NCBI RefSeq assembly: GCF_015624505.1
Contig: NZ_CP061379.1
Coordinates: forward strand, 1,364,001 to 1,428,000
DNA from: Bradyrhizobium commune
GTDB taxonomy: Bacteria > Pseudomonadota > Alphaproteobacteria > Rhizobiales > Xanthobacteraceae
Reading direction: 5' to 3'
Length of the DNA: 64,000 nucleotides
Positions 27,706-36,252 of this stretch are shown one piece after another. How positions within the stretch are numbered: the stretch's first letter is position 1; every line of letters starts with the position of its first letter. The notes beneath the pieces are model-generated. The model saw nothing but the letters and a program-made list of their open reading frames with translations, was not told the origin of the DNA and ran no database searches. A program made the position numbers and the translations under genes.

Positions 27706-28068
27706 ATGCGTACGAAACCAAAACTGATCTTCGCAGCCGCATTGATCGCCGCCTCTGGCGCAGCGATCGCGCAGGCCCCGCCCGCGCCGGCAACGCCGCC
27801 GCAAGCGACAGCGCCGCCCGCGGCGCAGCACGCCACCGACTGCTCGCCCGCCGACCGGGCGCGCGGCACCCATTCCATCGACGGCACTACCACCGGGCAG
27901 TCCCGGGAACCGCTCGGCGACAAGCTGGCCAAATCCGACGGCGTGCTCTGCCCGCCCTCCGGCGTAGACCCCGAAATGCATGCGCCGGCCCCCTCTACGG
28001 GCGGCACCATGCCCGTCATCCCGCCCCCCGGCAGCCCCGGCGGCGACCCGACGGTCCGGCCGAAATAG
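27706..28068 (+). CDS. small Pro/Ala-rich secreted protein
   Basis: 120 residues. A signal peptide (KLIFAAALIAASGAAIAQ, cut after AQ) precedes a Pro/Ala linker, then a short conserved-looking part with two Cys (TDCSPADRARG and LAKSDGVLCPPSG), and a Pro/Gly-rich end. Two cysteines in a small exported protein suggest a disulfide. I recognise no family with known function. The frame is open upstream, but the ATG at 27706 gives a perfect signal sequence. Confidence 0.65.
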   Translation: MRTKPKLIFAAALIAASGAAIAQAPPAPATPPQATAPPAAQHATDCSPADRARGTHSIDGTTTGQSREPLGDKLAKSDGVLCPPSGVDPEMHAPAPSTGGTMPVIPPPGSPGGDPTVRPK

Positions 28069-28094
28069 CCGAGCTTTCGCCTCTGGCGCCCTTC

Positions 28095-28146
28095 GCCTCT
28101 CCCCGGCGGGGAGAGGCCGGAATCCGCGCAAAAGCGCGGATTCCGG
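28095..28146. repeat. two consecutive perfect hairpins before tRNA-Met
   Basis: The first hairpin has a 10-bp stem GCCTCTCCCC / GGGGAGAGGC with loop GGC (28095-28117). The second has a 13-bp stem CCGGAATCCGCGC / GCGCGGATTCCGG with loop AAAA (28117-28146). They follow a gene end and could act as terminator, but they also resemble the dispersed repeats at 26.8 kb. Confidence 0.65.
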
Positions 28147-28324
28147 GGGAGGGGGACTCTCCGCGAATCTGATGCCAAAAAATTGCAGATTCCGGTGCGA
28201 AATCAGTCCCAACCGGGTTTGTCCCGCCGAAGCTTTTCGCAAACGCGGATTGACTTCCCGCCGCCCCCCTCATTATATGCCGCGCGTTCGCGAGATCGGC
28301 CGTCTCAGCCGTTCGCGACTCTGT

Positions 28325-28401
28325 GGCGGGGTAGCTCAGCTGGTTAGAGCACGGGAATCATAATCCTGGGGTCGGGGGTTCGAGTCCCTCTCCCGCTACC
28401 A
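28325..28401 (+). tRNA. tRNA-Met(CAT), elongator type
   Basis: A 77-nt cloverleaf. Acceptor GGCGGGG (28325-28331) pairs with TCCCGCT near the end, the D-arm is GCTC...GAGC, the anticodon stem CGGGA/TCCTG holds the loop ATCATAA with anticodon CAT, and the T-arm is GGGGG-TTCGAGT-CCCTC. CCA is encoded. The start is not the C-A mismatch type of the initiator tRNA. A lysidine-modified tRNA-Ile2 has the same anticodon but normally a different acceptor. An integrase remnant follows at once, making the 3' end of this gene a likely attachment site. Confidence 0.92.
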
Positions 28402-28512
28402 AAGACTGGCTAGCTACCAATCGCTGAAATTCTCTTGCAATTTCAATGAATTCAGCCGTATTCTGTCGCGGCGGCGCGACCTGTGTCCCTCACATTGGAC
28501 ACGATGTCGAAC

Positions 28513-28806
28513 ATGGCTCGTCATGCCTACATATCCCGCCGGGACGGCAGATACCTGTTTAGAGCGCGCCTGCTGGCTTGCCTGGCGGCGGGATCCAAGT
28601 CAGCGTTTCGGATAGGCCTACGGACATCGGACCAGAAGGTCGCGGTCCGCCGGGCAGCCCGAATTGCGAGCTGGATGATGAGCGTCAAGGCGGCGGAGGA
28701 CCCGAAGGAGGCGCTGCAGGCCCTGTGGCCGCGGCTGCAGGCCTTGGCAGTCGAGCCAGTCCGTGACGAGGCGGACTGTCGCTCGTCCGCGCCATCACCA
28801 CGATGA
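28513..28806 (+). pseudogene. N-terminal remnant of a tyrosine-recombinase-like integrase
   Basis: The ATG at 28513 opens MARHAYISRRDGRYLFRARL, the beta-hairpin start of DUF6538-type phage/island integrases, followed by GLRTSDQKVAVRRAARIASWM. About 75-85 residues keep this character. Then the sequence runs into the broken end of the minus-strand acyl-CoA dehydrogenase near 28750-28780. The SAM-like and catalytic domains with the R-H-R-Y residues are absent. Its place 110 bp after a tRNA gene is typical of an island integrase. Confidence 0.65.
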
Positions 28807-29365
28807 AATCCGCGACGACGCCGTAGCTGCACCATTGCTTGCGGCCGTTGAGGACGTAGCAGTTGCCGTCCCTCCTGGCGCGGGTGTTGATGGCGCTGAC
28901 ATCGGACCCAGCCTGCGGCTCTGAGATCGCGATCGCAGTCACGACGCCGCCCTTCGCGATGATCTGCAGGAACTTCTTCCGTTGCTCCTCCGAACCGAAA
29001 TGAAGGAGGGGCATGATGAACATGGTGTTGAGGCAGGCGATCGAGGCGCACGCCGGCGAGACCTTTGCGATTTTCTCGCGCGCGATGCAGGCCAGGGTCA
29101 GATTGCCGTTCGGCCCGCCATATTGCTCGGGGACCCAGATCTGCATCAGGCCCATCTCGCCGAACAGCTTCACGATCTCCAGGGGGCTCGTGACCGTGAG
29201 GCGCCCAACGAGGTCAGCGAGAGCGAAGTCGATGACATCGATCGCGTAGGGAAATTCGAACAGAAGCGTAGAGCGCACCTTGTCGTTTCGCTGCGGCGTC
29301 CGGGCCGAGTTCCCGCTGGCGATCTGTTGTAGCGTCTGCGCAAGTTGCGCACCTTCCCCAGCCAT
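28778..29365 (-). pseudogene. acyl-CoA dehydrogenase, C-terminal half missing
   Basis: From the ATG at 29365 about 195 residues are acyl-CoA-dehydrogenase-like: LVGRLTVTSPLEIVKLFGEMGLMQIWVPEQYGG, then TAIAISEPQAGSDVSAI (FAD/substrate loop) and YVLNGRKQWCSYG. The homology stops near VVMARTSD at about 28778 and continues as unrelated sequence from the integrase piece, so the helical C-terminal domain with the catalytic Glu is lost. It lies 35 bp after the MFS gene on the same strand and was probably the last gene of that operon. Confidence 0.8.
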
Positions 29366-29400
29366 CGCTGCTGGGTTTCGAAAGGCGCGATCGTCGCGTC

Positions 29401-30681
29401 CTACGTGTGAGTGCCCGCCCTTTTTGGCGTGAACGGCAGGTCAATTTTCCGCAAAGTCATGATGAGCCCGCTGGCGACAGCAGAAATGCCCGCCGCAATC
29501 CATAGGGCGAGATGATAGTTCTGAAACTGATCGAAGATCTTCCCAAACAAGGTGGGTCCGAATGCCAAGCCCAACGTGAACGCGATCATGAGAAAGCCGA
29601 GAATCCGTCCAAAATATCGAAGCCCGAAGGAACGTGAGGCAATATAAGCCAGCGCATCGACCTCCGCGCCGAGGCCGAAGCCAAGGAATGCGGCCGCAAT
29701 CATCGCGTTTACGCTTGTAGCATTGGGTAGCAATAGCACGCTGAATGCCAATGCCGGCGCCAAGAAGACAAGCGCGGTCAGGCGCGGCGCAAATACCCTG
29801 TCGAGCAATAGTCCGAATGAAAGGCGGCCGATCATCATGGTCAGTCCGACGATCGTCATGACAAAGGAGGCTTGCTGTGCGGACACTCCTCTGTCCGTTA
29901 AGACGAGCGGTAGACTGGTGCTGCCGCCCCCGATTGCGATCGAGATCAGGAAGAACGCCGCGAACAACGTCCAGAAGGCGCGACCTGTCAGCGCCGACCG
30001 CACGGACAGCCCTGGCGTCTTGTCGTCGTGACCACTGGTCTTGCTTGTGAGTTGTGGTGGATCGCGCAGCAGAACGCAGGCGGCGAACGCTCCGATTGCG
30101 AAGACGATGAGCCCGAGGAAGGCATAGGCATTGCGCCAGCCGAACTGCGCAATCAGCGCAGAGCTCAGCGGCGGAAACAGCGCCGTGCCGAGACCGCTCA
30201 TGGTCAGCATGAGTCCGAGCGCCAGACCGCGCCGCTTGTCGAACCAGCCCGACACGATTTGCGCATAGGGCAACGGTGTCAGTGCGAAGCCGCACGCGTT
30301 TGCGACCACAAGCAGGAGCGCGAACTGTCCCGGCGTCTTCGAGAACTGACCCAGCAGAAGCATGCCGACTATGAACAAGATCGACGACAACAGCGCGATG
30401 CGCCGGGTGCCGTAGGCATCGACAGCCCAACCAACCAGTGGCAGCGTGAGGGTGATCAATAGGTTTGCCGGCAGGCTGGCGGCTGCGATCGTGCCCCTGG
30501 TCCATCCCGTGTCGTCGCTGATCGCCTTGATGAATATGCCGCTGGTGTAATAGAGCACCGGTCCGAGATTGATGAACATTAGAAGACCGGCGCCGGCGAC
30601 GACACCCCATGCGCGGTCGAACCGCAATGCAGGTGCTGGAACAGCAGAGTCGGATGGCAGCTTTTCAGCCATGTCCGTCAT
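29401..30681 (-). CDS. MFS transporter (oxalate/monocarboxylate-like clade)
   Basis: 426 residues, twelve predicted membrane helices. The loop after helix 2 carries GWAVDAYGTRRIA (MFS motif A), and FDKRRGLALGLMLTMSG follows helix 4. The C-terminal half starts after a cytoplasmic loop near TSKTSGHDDKTPG. The ATG at 30681 is chosen for its perfect AGGAGG five bases upstream. Upstream in-frame codons extend into the neighbour and are not used. It probably takes up the aromatic or carboxylate substrate of the adjacent catabolic genes. Confidence 0.82.
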   Translation of the reverse strand: MTDMAEKLPSDSAVPAPALRFDRAWGVVAGAGLLMFINLGPVLYYTSGIFIKAISDDTGWTRGTIAAASLPANLLITLTLPLVGWAVDAYGTRRIALLSSILFIVGMLLLGQFSKTPGQFALLLVVANACGFALTPLPYAQIVSGWFDKRRGLALGLMLTMSGLGTALFPPLSSALIAQFGWRNAYAFLGLIVFAIGAFAACVLLRDPPQLTSKTSGHDDKTPGLSVRSALTGRAFWTLFAAFFLISIAIGGGSTSLPLVLTDRGVSAQQASFVMTIVGLTMMIGRLSFGLLLDRVFAPRLTALVFLAPALAFSVLLLPNATSVNAMIAAAFLGFGLGAEVDALAYIASRSFGLRYFGRILGFLMIAFTLGLAFGPTLFGKIFDQFQNYHLALWIAAGISAVASGLIMTLRKIDLPFTPKRAGTHT

Positions 30682-30718
30682 TGTCCTCCTCCTTTGTTCG
30701 TTCCGTTGCGTGGCAGCT

Positions 30719-32347
30719 TCACGCATGCCCGGTTGCGATTGCTGCGACCCTGCGATGATCGGCTGGAACGGATTTGCCGCGCCAGACGACGTGCAGGTCG
30801 GGTCGAACGAGGACCAGGTCGTGACCATAGACCTCGCGCGCGGGATCGCTGTCGATCTGACTGATGTCAAGCCGTGCGCCGATTTCCGCGAAGGATTGAC
30901 GGAGCGCGGGCAAGTTCTTGTGATCTCGGCCAAGACTGACGAGTGTGAAGTCATTGCCGATGCGATCGTGCAGCGCCTGGCCGTCATCGAGCCAGATGTG
31001 AGGCAATCTCGAGCCCGGCCGTGTCGTCGGCTGGTAGCGATCGTCGATCAGCGTGGGCGGTGGCTCGTCGTCCGAGCAAATGAGAGGTGAACCGGCATAG
31101 CTGTAGCCGAGTTCGGTCCCGATCATGTCGTGGCTCAGTCGTTGGCCGATGCCCGCCAGCCGCGCGACCTCCGCGCGGTTCGCCTCGCCCTCGGGCGTGT
31201 CGCTGTCGATCTCCGGGCGGCAGGCCGCGCGCCACGCGCCGACCCCGGCCGCAGCCCGACCGGAAACGTCACGGTTGTGCAGCCCGACCGGACGGCGTTC
31301 CAGTTCGTAGGATCGGAGCAAATTCGGTCCGCCCCAGCCGGCGAGCGTTCCAGCAAGCTTCCACGACAGGTCGATCGCATCCCCGACGCCTGTGTTCATC
31401 CCGAGGCCGCCGGTCGGAATCACGAGATGAACGGCGTCTCCGGCGAGAAATACCCGTCGATCCGCATAGCGCTCGGCGACCAGCAGATTTTGATGCCACA
31501 AGGCGACGTTCAGGATGTCGAAGGGAACAGTGATCCGGAAGACGTCCCGCAGCAGAGCGTCCGGCGCGGGATCGTCGACCGAGCCCGTATTCGCCATGAA
31601 GTGCTTCAGATCGTCCTGGACGACGAGCATGCCGGACGGGAAATGATAGTGGCGGCCGGGCCCGAACGGCAGGTGCGCGAACAGAGTCTCGCTGCGAAAG
31701 AAGATCTGGCGTTGTTGCGAGATGCGGCCCCGCCCTTCCAGCTTGATGCCCAATTGCTTGCGGACGGTGCTGCTGCCGCCGTCGCAACCGACCAGGTACC
31801 GTGTCCTGATCGTAGTCGTCTTGCCATCCGCAGATTTGACTTCGGCATCGACGCCGGTTTCGTCTTGTGAGTAGCTGATCATCTCACATCCAAAGCGGAC
31901 GTCCGCTTTCGGCAGCCTTTCAACGACCGATTTCAGCAACGGCTCGAGCGTGTATTGCGAGATCAGTTGGTAGGGTTCGAGCGGCAGCGTGCCATCGTTG
32001 CAGCGCCTACCGGCTTCCTGCATGGCAACGACCGATGGATAGGAAAGCTGAAGCAGCTTCTTGCCGCCCAGATGCGTTGCGATGAAAACGTCCATCGGAA
32101 TGTCCCGGAACCGGCTTGCGGATCGGATCCGGTCCGCCAGTCCGAGGCGGCGATAGAATTCCATGGTTCGCGCGTTGCAGCGTTCCATCTTCGGATGTTG
32201 CCGGCACGTCTCGTTCCGTTCGATCAGCACGACAGACACGCCGCGCCTGGCGAGATCGATGGCGAGGGTCTGCCCGACCGGGCCGGCGCCGACGACCAGA
32301 ACGTCGGCCTCGAAGGTGCTTGCGCCGTCTCGCAGGGCAGCACGCAT
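30719..32347 (-). CDS. class A FAD-dependent aromatic monooxygenase (MhpA/PheA-like)
   Basis: 542 residues. Rossmann fingerprint VLVVGAGPVGQTLAIDLARRG near residue 15, the DG motif YLVGCDGGSS near 185, and the GD motif VFLAGDAVHLVIPTGGLGMNTGVGDA near 300, where MhpA-like enzymes place PP before GLGMN. A C-terminal thioredoxin-like domain (about 440-542) is typical of the phenol-hydroxylase/MhpA group. The reaction would be NAD(P)H-dependent ring hydroxylation. It lies between the amidohydrolase gene (15 bp gap) and the MFS gene (37 bp), forming one operon. Confidence 0.87.
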   Translation of the reverse strand: MRAALRDGASTFEADVLVVGAGPVGQTLAIDLARRGVSVVLIERNETCRQHPKMERCNARTMEFYRRLGLADRIRSASRFRDIPMDVFIATHLGGKKLLQLSYPSVVAMQEAGRRCNDGTLPLEPYQLISQYTLEPLLKSVVERLPKADVRFGCEMISYSQDETGVDAEVKSADGKTTTIRTRYLVGCDGGSSTVRKQLGIKLEGRGRISQQRQIFFRSETLFAHLPFGPGRHYHFPSGMLVVQDDLKHFMANTGSVDDPAPDALLRDVFRITVPFDILNVALWHQNLLVAERYADRRVFLAGDAVHLVIPTGGLGMNTGVGDAIDLSWKLAGTLAGWGGPNLLRSYELERRPVGLHNRDVSGRAAAGVGAWRAACRPEIDSDTPEGEANRAEVARLAGIGQRLSHDMIGTELGYSYAGSPLICSDDEPPPTLIDDRYQPTTRPGSRLPHIWLDDGQALHDRIGNDFTLVSLGRDHKNLPALRQSFAEIGARLDISQIDSDPAREVYGHDLVLVRPDLHVVWRGKSVPADHRRVAAIATGHA

Positions 32348-32362
32348 CAGTTCACATTCCTT

Positions 32363-33343
32363 CTATTGAGGACGAACCGATCCCAACAAGGCCGCAGCAT
32401 TCGCCTCGAATGAAACGTCCTCGAGCGTGGAAGCCGCAAATGCTCCCGGTTCAGGCTGACGAATGACGAAGGGATAGTCGGAGCCGACGACGAGGCGGTC
32501 AGATCCGACCTGATCGGCCAGGAAACGGAGCGAGTCGGGGGCGTAGACAATAGTGTCGTACCAGAACTTCCTCAGCGTTTCGGACGGCGCCTGCGTGATC
32601 GCCTTGCTCCAGGGCGCGGCCATCTTCCAGGCAAACTCGATCCTAGGGGCGATCCACGGAAAGGCGCCTCCGCCATGGCTCAACAGGATGTTGAGCCGCG
32701 GAAACTTCTCGAGCACGCCACCTGCCAGTAGCGAAGTCGCCGCCAGCGCGGTCTCGAGCGGAAACACCGCCGCCGCCGCAAGCTCCTTGGGGCCACCAAT
32801 GCGTTCAAGTCCGGCAGGATGCAGCGGATGAACGAAGACAAGAAGACCAAGCTTTTCGGCGCGCGCGTAAAACGGCAGCAGCTTTGGATCGCCAAGTGGA
32901 ACGCCGTCGATATGCGTCCCGATCTCCACCCCGTGGAGACCCTGTCTTTGGATGTCATCGAGCCGCTTGGTTGCAAGCTCGACATTCTGCATTGGCACCA
33001 TCCCGATGCCTTGAAACTTGGCCGGGGCGCGAGCGATCATCTCAACGATGTGATCGTTCATGATCCGCGCAAGATGATCGGCGAGTTCTGCGGGCAGCCA
33101 ATGGGACAGCAGTTCAGGCATAGGCGAGAGGACCTGAAGGTCGGTGCCGTCCGCTGCCATATCGCTCATTCGCCGCTCGACGTCCCACGAGCGTGCATCA
33201 ATTTCGCGAAAGGGCTTGCCGTCGATCATGAGCGCCGCCTGGCCGGCCTCGTGCATCTCCAGCGTCGGCCAGAGACGATGGCGCGCGGGCAGATCTGCCA
33301 AGGAATTCGGCACGACGTGCGTATGGATATCGATGACGGCCAA
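32363..33343 (-). CDS. ACMSD-like amidohydrolase (amidohydrolase_2 family)
   Basis: 326 residues of a metal-dependent TIM barrel. Metal ligands: IDIHTHVVP (HxH) at the N-terminus, His in VFVHPLHP at about 175, and Asp in VGSDYPFV near 290. LLSHGGGAFPWIAPRI is the family's strand-6 segment. Members decarboxylate 2-amino-3-carboxymuconate semialdehyde, gamma-resorcylate or related ring-cleavage products. It is the first gene of the leftward operon, 124 bp from the divergent GntR gene. Confidence 0.85.
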   Translation of the reverse strand: MAVIDIHTHVVPNSLADLPARHRLWPTLEMHEAGQAALMIDGKPFREIDARSWDVERRMSDMAADGTDLQVLSPMPELLSHWLPAELADHLARIMNDHIVEMIARAPAKFQGIGMVPMQNVELATKRLDDIQRQGLHGVEIGTHIDGVPLGDPKLLPFYARAEKLGLLVFVHPLHPAGLERIGGPKELAAAAVFPLETALAATSLLAGGVLEKFPRLNILLSHGGGAFPWIAPRIEFAWKMAAPWSKAITQAPSETLRKFWYDTIVYAPDSLRFLADQVGSDRLVVGSDYPFVIRQPEPGAFAASTLEDVSFEANAAALLGSVRPQ

Positions 33344-33404
33344 CCGGAAATCCTCCCCAGGATTCGGCAGAGTCCTACTACAAGGAATATCGAGATAAAA
33401 TAGA

Positions 33405-33447
33405 AAAGATAACCTTTATCGATTTTATGTATTCGGCTAAGATAAGC
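33405..33447. promoter_or_regulatory. AT-rich divergent promoter region with ATCGATAAA motif
   Basis: The gap between the amidohydrolase and GntR genes is strikingly AT-rich for this genome. TTTATCGAT at 33415-33423 is the reverse complement of ATCGATAAA, which recurs in the next intergenic region at 34202-34210. A GntR operator is the obvious reading, but it is an inference. Confidence 0.4.
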
Positions 33448-33467
33448 CTGAGGTGTGGAGACAAGGA

Positions 33468-34163
33468 ATGAAAGAACCAGGAGAGGACGGCGCTGCGCCT
33501 GCCATCACCAGGACAAGCGCGATCTATGAACGGCTTCGTCGGGATATCATCCAGGGAACGTTAGTACCGGGCGAAAAGCTTCGGATCGAAGTGCTGCGGG
33601 CCAAATATGATGTCGGCGGCACCCCGCTGCGGGAGGCGATGAATCGCCTGTCCGTCGAAGGGCTTTGCACCCAGTCCGAGCAAAAGGGATTCCGGGTCAC
33701 GCCGGTCAGTGCCGACGATCTGCTGGAACTTACGCGCACCCGCTGTTGGATCAACGAAGTCGGATTGAGGGAATCGATCGCGCGCGGCGGTCGGGACTGG
33801 GAAGAGCATGTTTTACTGTCCCTTCATCGGTTGTCGCGCATTCCGATCGTAGTCGATAATAGTCGCATGAACCCCGACTGGAGCGAATTGCACCGGGTGT
33901 TCCATGCCGCCTTGCTGGCGGGCTGCGGCTCGCGCTGGCTGATGGACTTCAACGACCTGCTGTTCGATTGCGCCGAGCGCTATCGCAATTTGCTCGCGGT
34001 CATGGGCACGGTGAGGGACGTGCACGGCGAACATCGCGCGATTGCCGAGGCCGCCATTGAGCGCAAGACCGCCTTGGCCGTCGGGCTACTCAACGATCAT
34101 TACGAGAAGACCAGCGGGACACTGCTCCGCGCGATCGAGTCCGGCGGGCTCACGGGGCGTTGA
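33468..34163 (+). CDS. GntR-family regulator (FCD-type)
   Basis: 231 residues. The winged helix lies at about 15-80 (IYERLRRDIIQGTLVPGEKLRIEVLRAKYDVGGTPLREAMNRLSVEGL) and an FCD-like helical effector domain follows (WINEVGLRESI, FHAALLAGCGSRWLMDF, HRAIAEAAIERKT). FCD regulators usually bind an organic-acid effector and repress a neighbouring catabolic operon. It sits between the leftward amidohydrolase operon and the rightward hydrolase/dioxygenase operon. ATG at 33468, GGAG eight bases upstream. Confidence 0.87.
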   Translation: MKEPGEDGAAPAITRTSAIYERLRRDIIQGTLVPGEKLRIEVLRAKYDVGGTPLREAMNRLSVEGLCTQSEQKGFRVTPVSADDLLELTRTRCWINEVGLRESIARGGRDWEEHVLLSLHRLSRIPIVVDNSRMNPDWSELHRVFHAALLAGCGSRWLMDFNDLLFDCAERYRNLLAVMGTVRDVHGEHRAIAEAAIERKTALAVGLLNDHYEKTSGTLLRAIESGGLTGR

Positions 34164-34198
34164 TCGACGCGCGTGCCATATCGCGCCATCGGAGCTAG

Positions 34199-34237
34199 AC
34201 TATCGATAAAAACTATGTTTACGATAGAATATCGATA
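34199..34237. promoter_or_regulatory. candidate GntR operator upstream of the FAH-family gene
   Basis: CTATCG (34199-34204) and CGATAG (34222-34227) form a dyad, and the palindrome TATCGATA occurs twice, at 34201-34208 and 34230-34237, 29 bp apart. The block lies 35-73 bp upstream of the start at 34272. It shares ATCGATAAA with the other side of the GntR gene. Confidence 0.45.
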
Positions 34238-34271
34238 TTAAGATCGACGTCTAGAGGGATGGAACGAGCCT

Positions 34272-35135
34272 ATGCGAGTTGTGAGGTACGACCACCAGGG
34301 GACGGCCCGGTTGGGTGTCCGCGAAGGCAGTGAGGTTATCGACCTCTCACATGTCGATCGCGATCTGCCGCGCGATGTCGCTGATCTGTTGCGGTCTGGC
34401 CTAGATGCTCGGGACGCGTTGATGTCTGCAGCCCGGTCCAGCAGGACGCGCTTGCCTGTCGCCGATCTGAAGATGCTCCCGCCCGCTGTGAACTGCGGCA
34501 AGATTATTTGTCTTGGCTTGAACTACATCGATCATGCGGCCGAAGGTGGCGCCAAGCCCCCGGACTATCCGATGATCTTTTTGCGCGCGGCGACCTCGCT
34601 TGTCGGTCACAATACTCCAATGGTCCGACCGAGTTGCTCGGATCAGTTTGACTACGAGGCAGAACTCGTTGCGTTCATCGGAAGGAAAGGTCGGCACATC
34701 TCGCGCGCGGACGCGCTGTCGCACGTTGCGGGATATTCCCTGTTCAATGATGGCTCGATCCGCGACTATCAGTGGAAGACGTCCCAGTGGACCGTCGGCA
34801 AGAACTTCGACGGGACGGGCGGCTTCGGCCCCGAGTTCGTATCGGCCGAAGAGCTGCCTTCCGGCGCTACCGGATTGAAGATCCAGTCGCGGCTGAACGG
34901 GCATGTCATGCAGGATGCGAACACGAAAGATATGGTGTTTGGTGTTGCAGAGACGATCTCCTTGATCTCCGAATGCATGACGCTCGATGCTGGCGACATT
35001 CTGGTGATGGGGACGCCGGGTGGCGTCGGCGCGGCGCGCAAGCCGCCTGTGTTCATGAAGCCCGGCGACATCTGCGAGATCGAGATCGAGACCATCGGCG
35101 TGCTTCGAAATCCGATCGAGCAGGAAAGCCGCTGA
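34272..35135 (+). CDS. fumarylacetoacetate hydrolase-family enzyme
   Basis: 287 residues. The N-terminal subdomain (1-70) is followed by the FAH core: IICLGLNYIDHAAEGG, YPMIFLRAATSLVGH, and the metal-binding DYEAELVAFIGRKGR and GYSLFNDGSIRDYQ. Substrate loop TVGKNFDGTGGFGPE and GDILVMGTPGGVG complete it. Such enzymes cleave C-C bonds of oxo-acids or act as hydratases/decarboxylases in meta-cleavage routes. First gene of the rightward operon. Confidence 0.87.
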   Translation: MRVVRYDHQGTARLGVREGSEVIDLSHVDRDLPRDVADLLRSGLDARDALMSAARSSRTRLPVADLKMLPPAVNCGKIICLGLNYIDHAAEGGAKPPDYPMIFLRAATSLVGHNTPMVRPSCSDQFDYEAELVAFIGRKGRHISRADALSHVAGYSLFNDGSIRDYQWKTSQWTVGKNFDGTGGFGPEFVSAEELPSGATGLKIQSRLNGHVMQDANTKDMVFGVAETISLISECMTLDAGDILVMGTPGGVGAARKPPVFMKPGDICEIEIETIGVLRNPIEQESR

Positions 35136-35264
35136 CCGCTCCTCGACGTCGTCTTTGATCCCGAGGGCGATGACAGCGAGCGGCTTGCGAGGCAGGTCGC
35201 CTCGCAGCGATCGCAGCTCGAGGCAGCCTTGCCGATCACGCGTACCAATACGGAGGAAACGAAA

Positions 35265-36179
35265 ATGATCCGCTACAAGAAGCTCGGATACGTCGAGTTG
35301 AATGTCAGCAACCTCGACAGGTCGCGCAGGTTCTACGAGGATGTCGTTGGTCTCGAGTTTGTCGGCGAACGATCCGACGGGGCGGTGCTGTTTCGTTGCG
35401 ATGATGAGGATCCTCGCTCCGTCGTCCTGCACCAGCAGCAGCCGGCGGGATTCAAGAGTGTCGGCTGGCAGTTGGAGGACGAGGCGCAGTTCGAGCTGTT
35501 GCATCGACGGCTTCGCGACGCCAGGGTGCCATATGAAGAGCTCGGCTCGGCGCAATGCGAGCTTCGCCAGGCGATCCGCGTCACCCGCACCACGGAGCCG
35601 CATTCGCATGCAGCTCTCGAATTTTTCACGGCCGACGGCCCACGACCGGACAAGCCGTTCGCGGTCACTCACACCAAGATTCAGCGCCTCGGCCATGTAG
35701 TGTGGTCCGTGCCGCACGAAGTTGAGTCTATCGCCTTCTTCCGCGAGGTACTGAACTTCCGGGAATCCGACAGCATCGGGGAGATCATGACCTTCATGCG
35801 GCCGTTCCCCAGCCCCTTCCATCACGGCATCGGCGTCGGCAAGGGTCCGAAGCGGGTCATCCATCACCTGAACTTCATGGTTTCCGAGATCGACGACATC
35901 GGAAAAGCCCAGAACCGCATGAGGAAGCACGATGTGCCGATCGTGTTCGGGCCGGGCCGGCATCCGGCTTCGACCAGCGTGTTTTTCTATTTCCTGGAGC
36001 CCGACGGCATGACCCTCGAATACAGCTTCGGAATGGAGGAGTTCACCGAGGTCGATCCGCGCAAGCCGCGTACGCTGCCCATGGCGGCAGAATCGATCGA
36101 CGAATGGGGCTCGGTCCGGGATCCACGGATGGGGCAAACCGGTGACATCGAAGAGGCCAGGATCGGCGCGCCGGCGTGA
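35265..36179 (+). CDS. two-domain VOC protein, extradiol ring-cleavage dioxygenase-like
   Basis: 304 residues from the ATG at 35265 (GGAGGAAAC upstream). Domain 1 (5-130) opens LGYVELNVSNLDRSRRFYEDVVGL, with Glu where a metal His is usual. Domain 2 (135-285) keeps the three ligands of active type I extradiol enzymes: His in RLGHVVWSV, His in HHLNFMVSEID, Glu in MTLEYSF. This is the 2,3-dihydroxybiphenyl-dioxygenase plan, with an inactive N-domain and an active Fe(II) C-domain. It probably cleaves a catecholic or pyridine-diol ring. The 129 bp before it stays open in frame after the upstream stop, possibly remnant coding sequence. Confidence 0.78.
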   Translation: MIRYKKLGYVELNVSNLDRSRRFYEDVVGLEFVGERSDGAVLFRCDDEDPRSVVLHQQQPAGFKSVGWQLEDEAQFELLHRRLRDARVPYEELGSAQCELRQAIRVTRTTEPHSHAALEFFTADGPRPDKPFAVTHTKIQRLGHVVWSVPHEVESIAFFREVLNFRESDSIGEIMTFMRPFPSPFHHGIGVGKGPKRVIHHLNFMVSEIDDIGKAQNRMRKHDVPIVFGPGRHPASTSVFFYFLEPDGMTLEYSFGMEEFTEVDPRKPRTLPMAAESIDEWGSVRDPRMGQTGDIEEARIGAPA

Positions 36180-36252
36180 GCGGAGCAGGCTGATCCGGGC
36201 CGACCCCGATATTCCTATCGCGGTCAGGAATACGCCACCTCGCGGGTGAGGG

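Noticed and set aside
22081..28300. CRISPR array among the GC-rich repeats
   Set aside because: The repeats are hairpins in irregular spacing and orientation without uniform spacers or cas genes.
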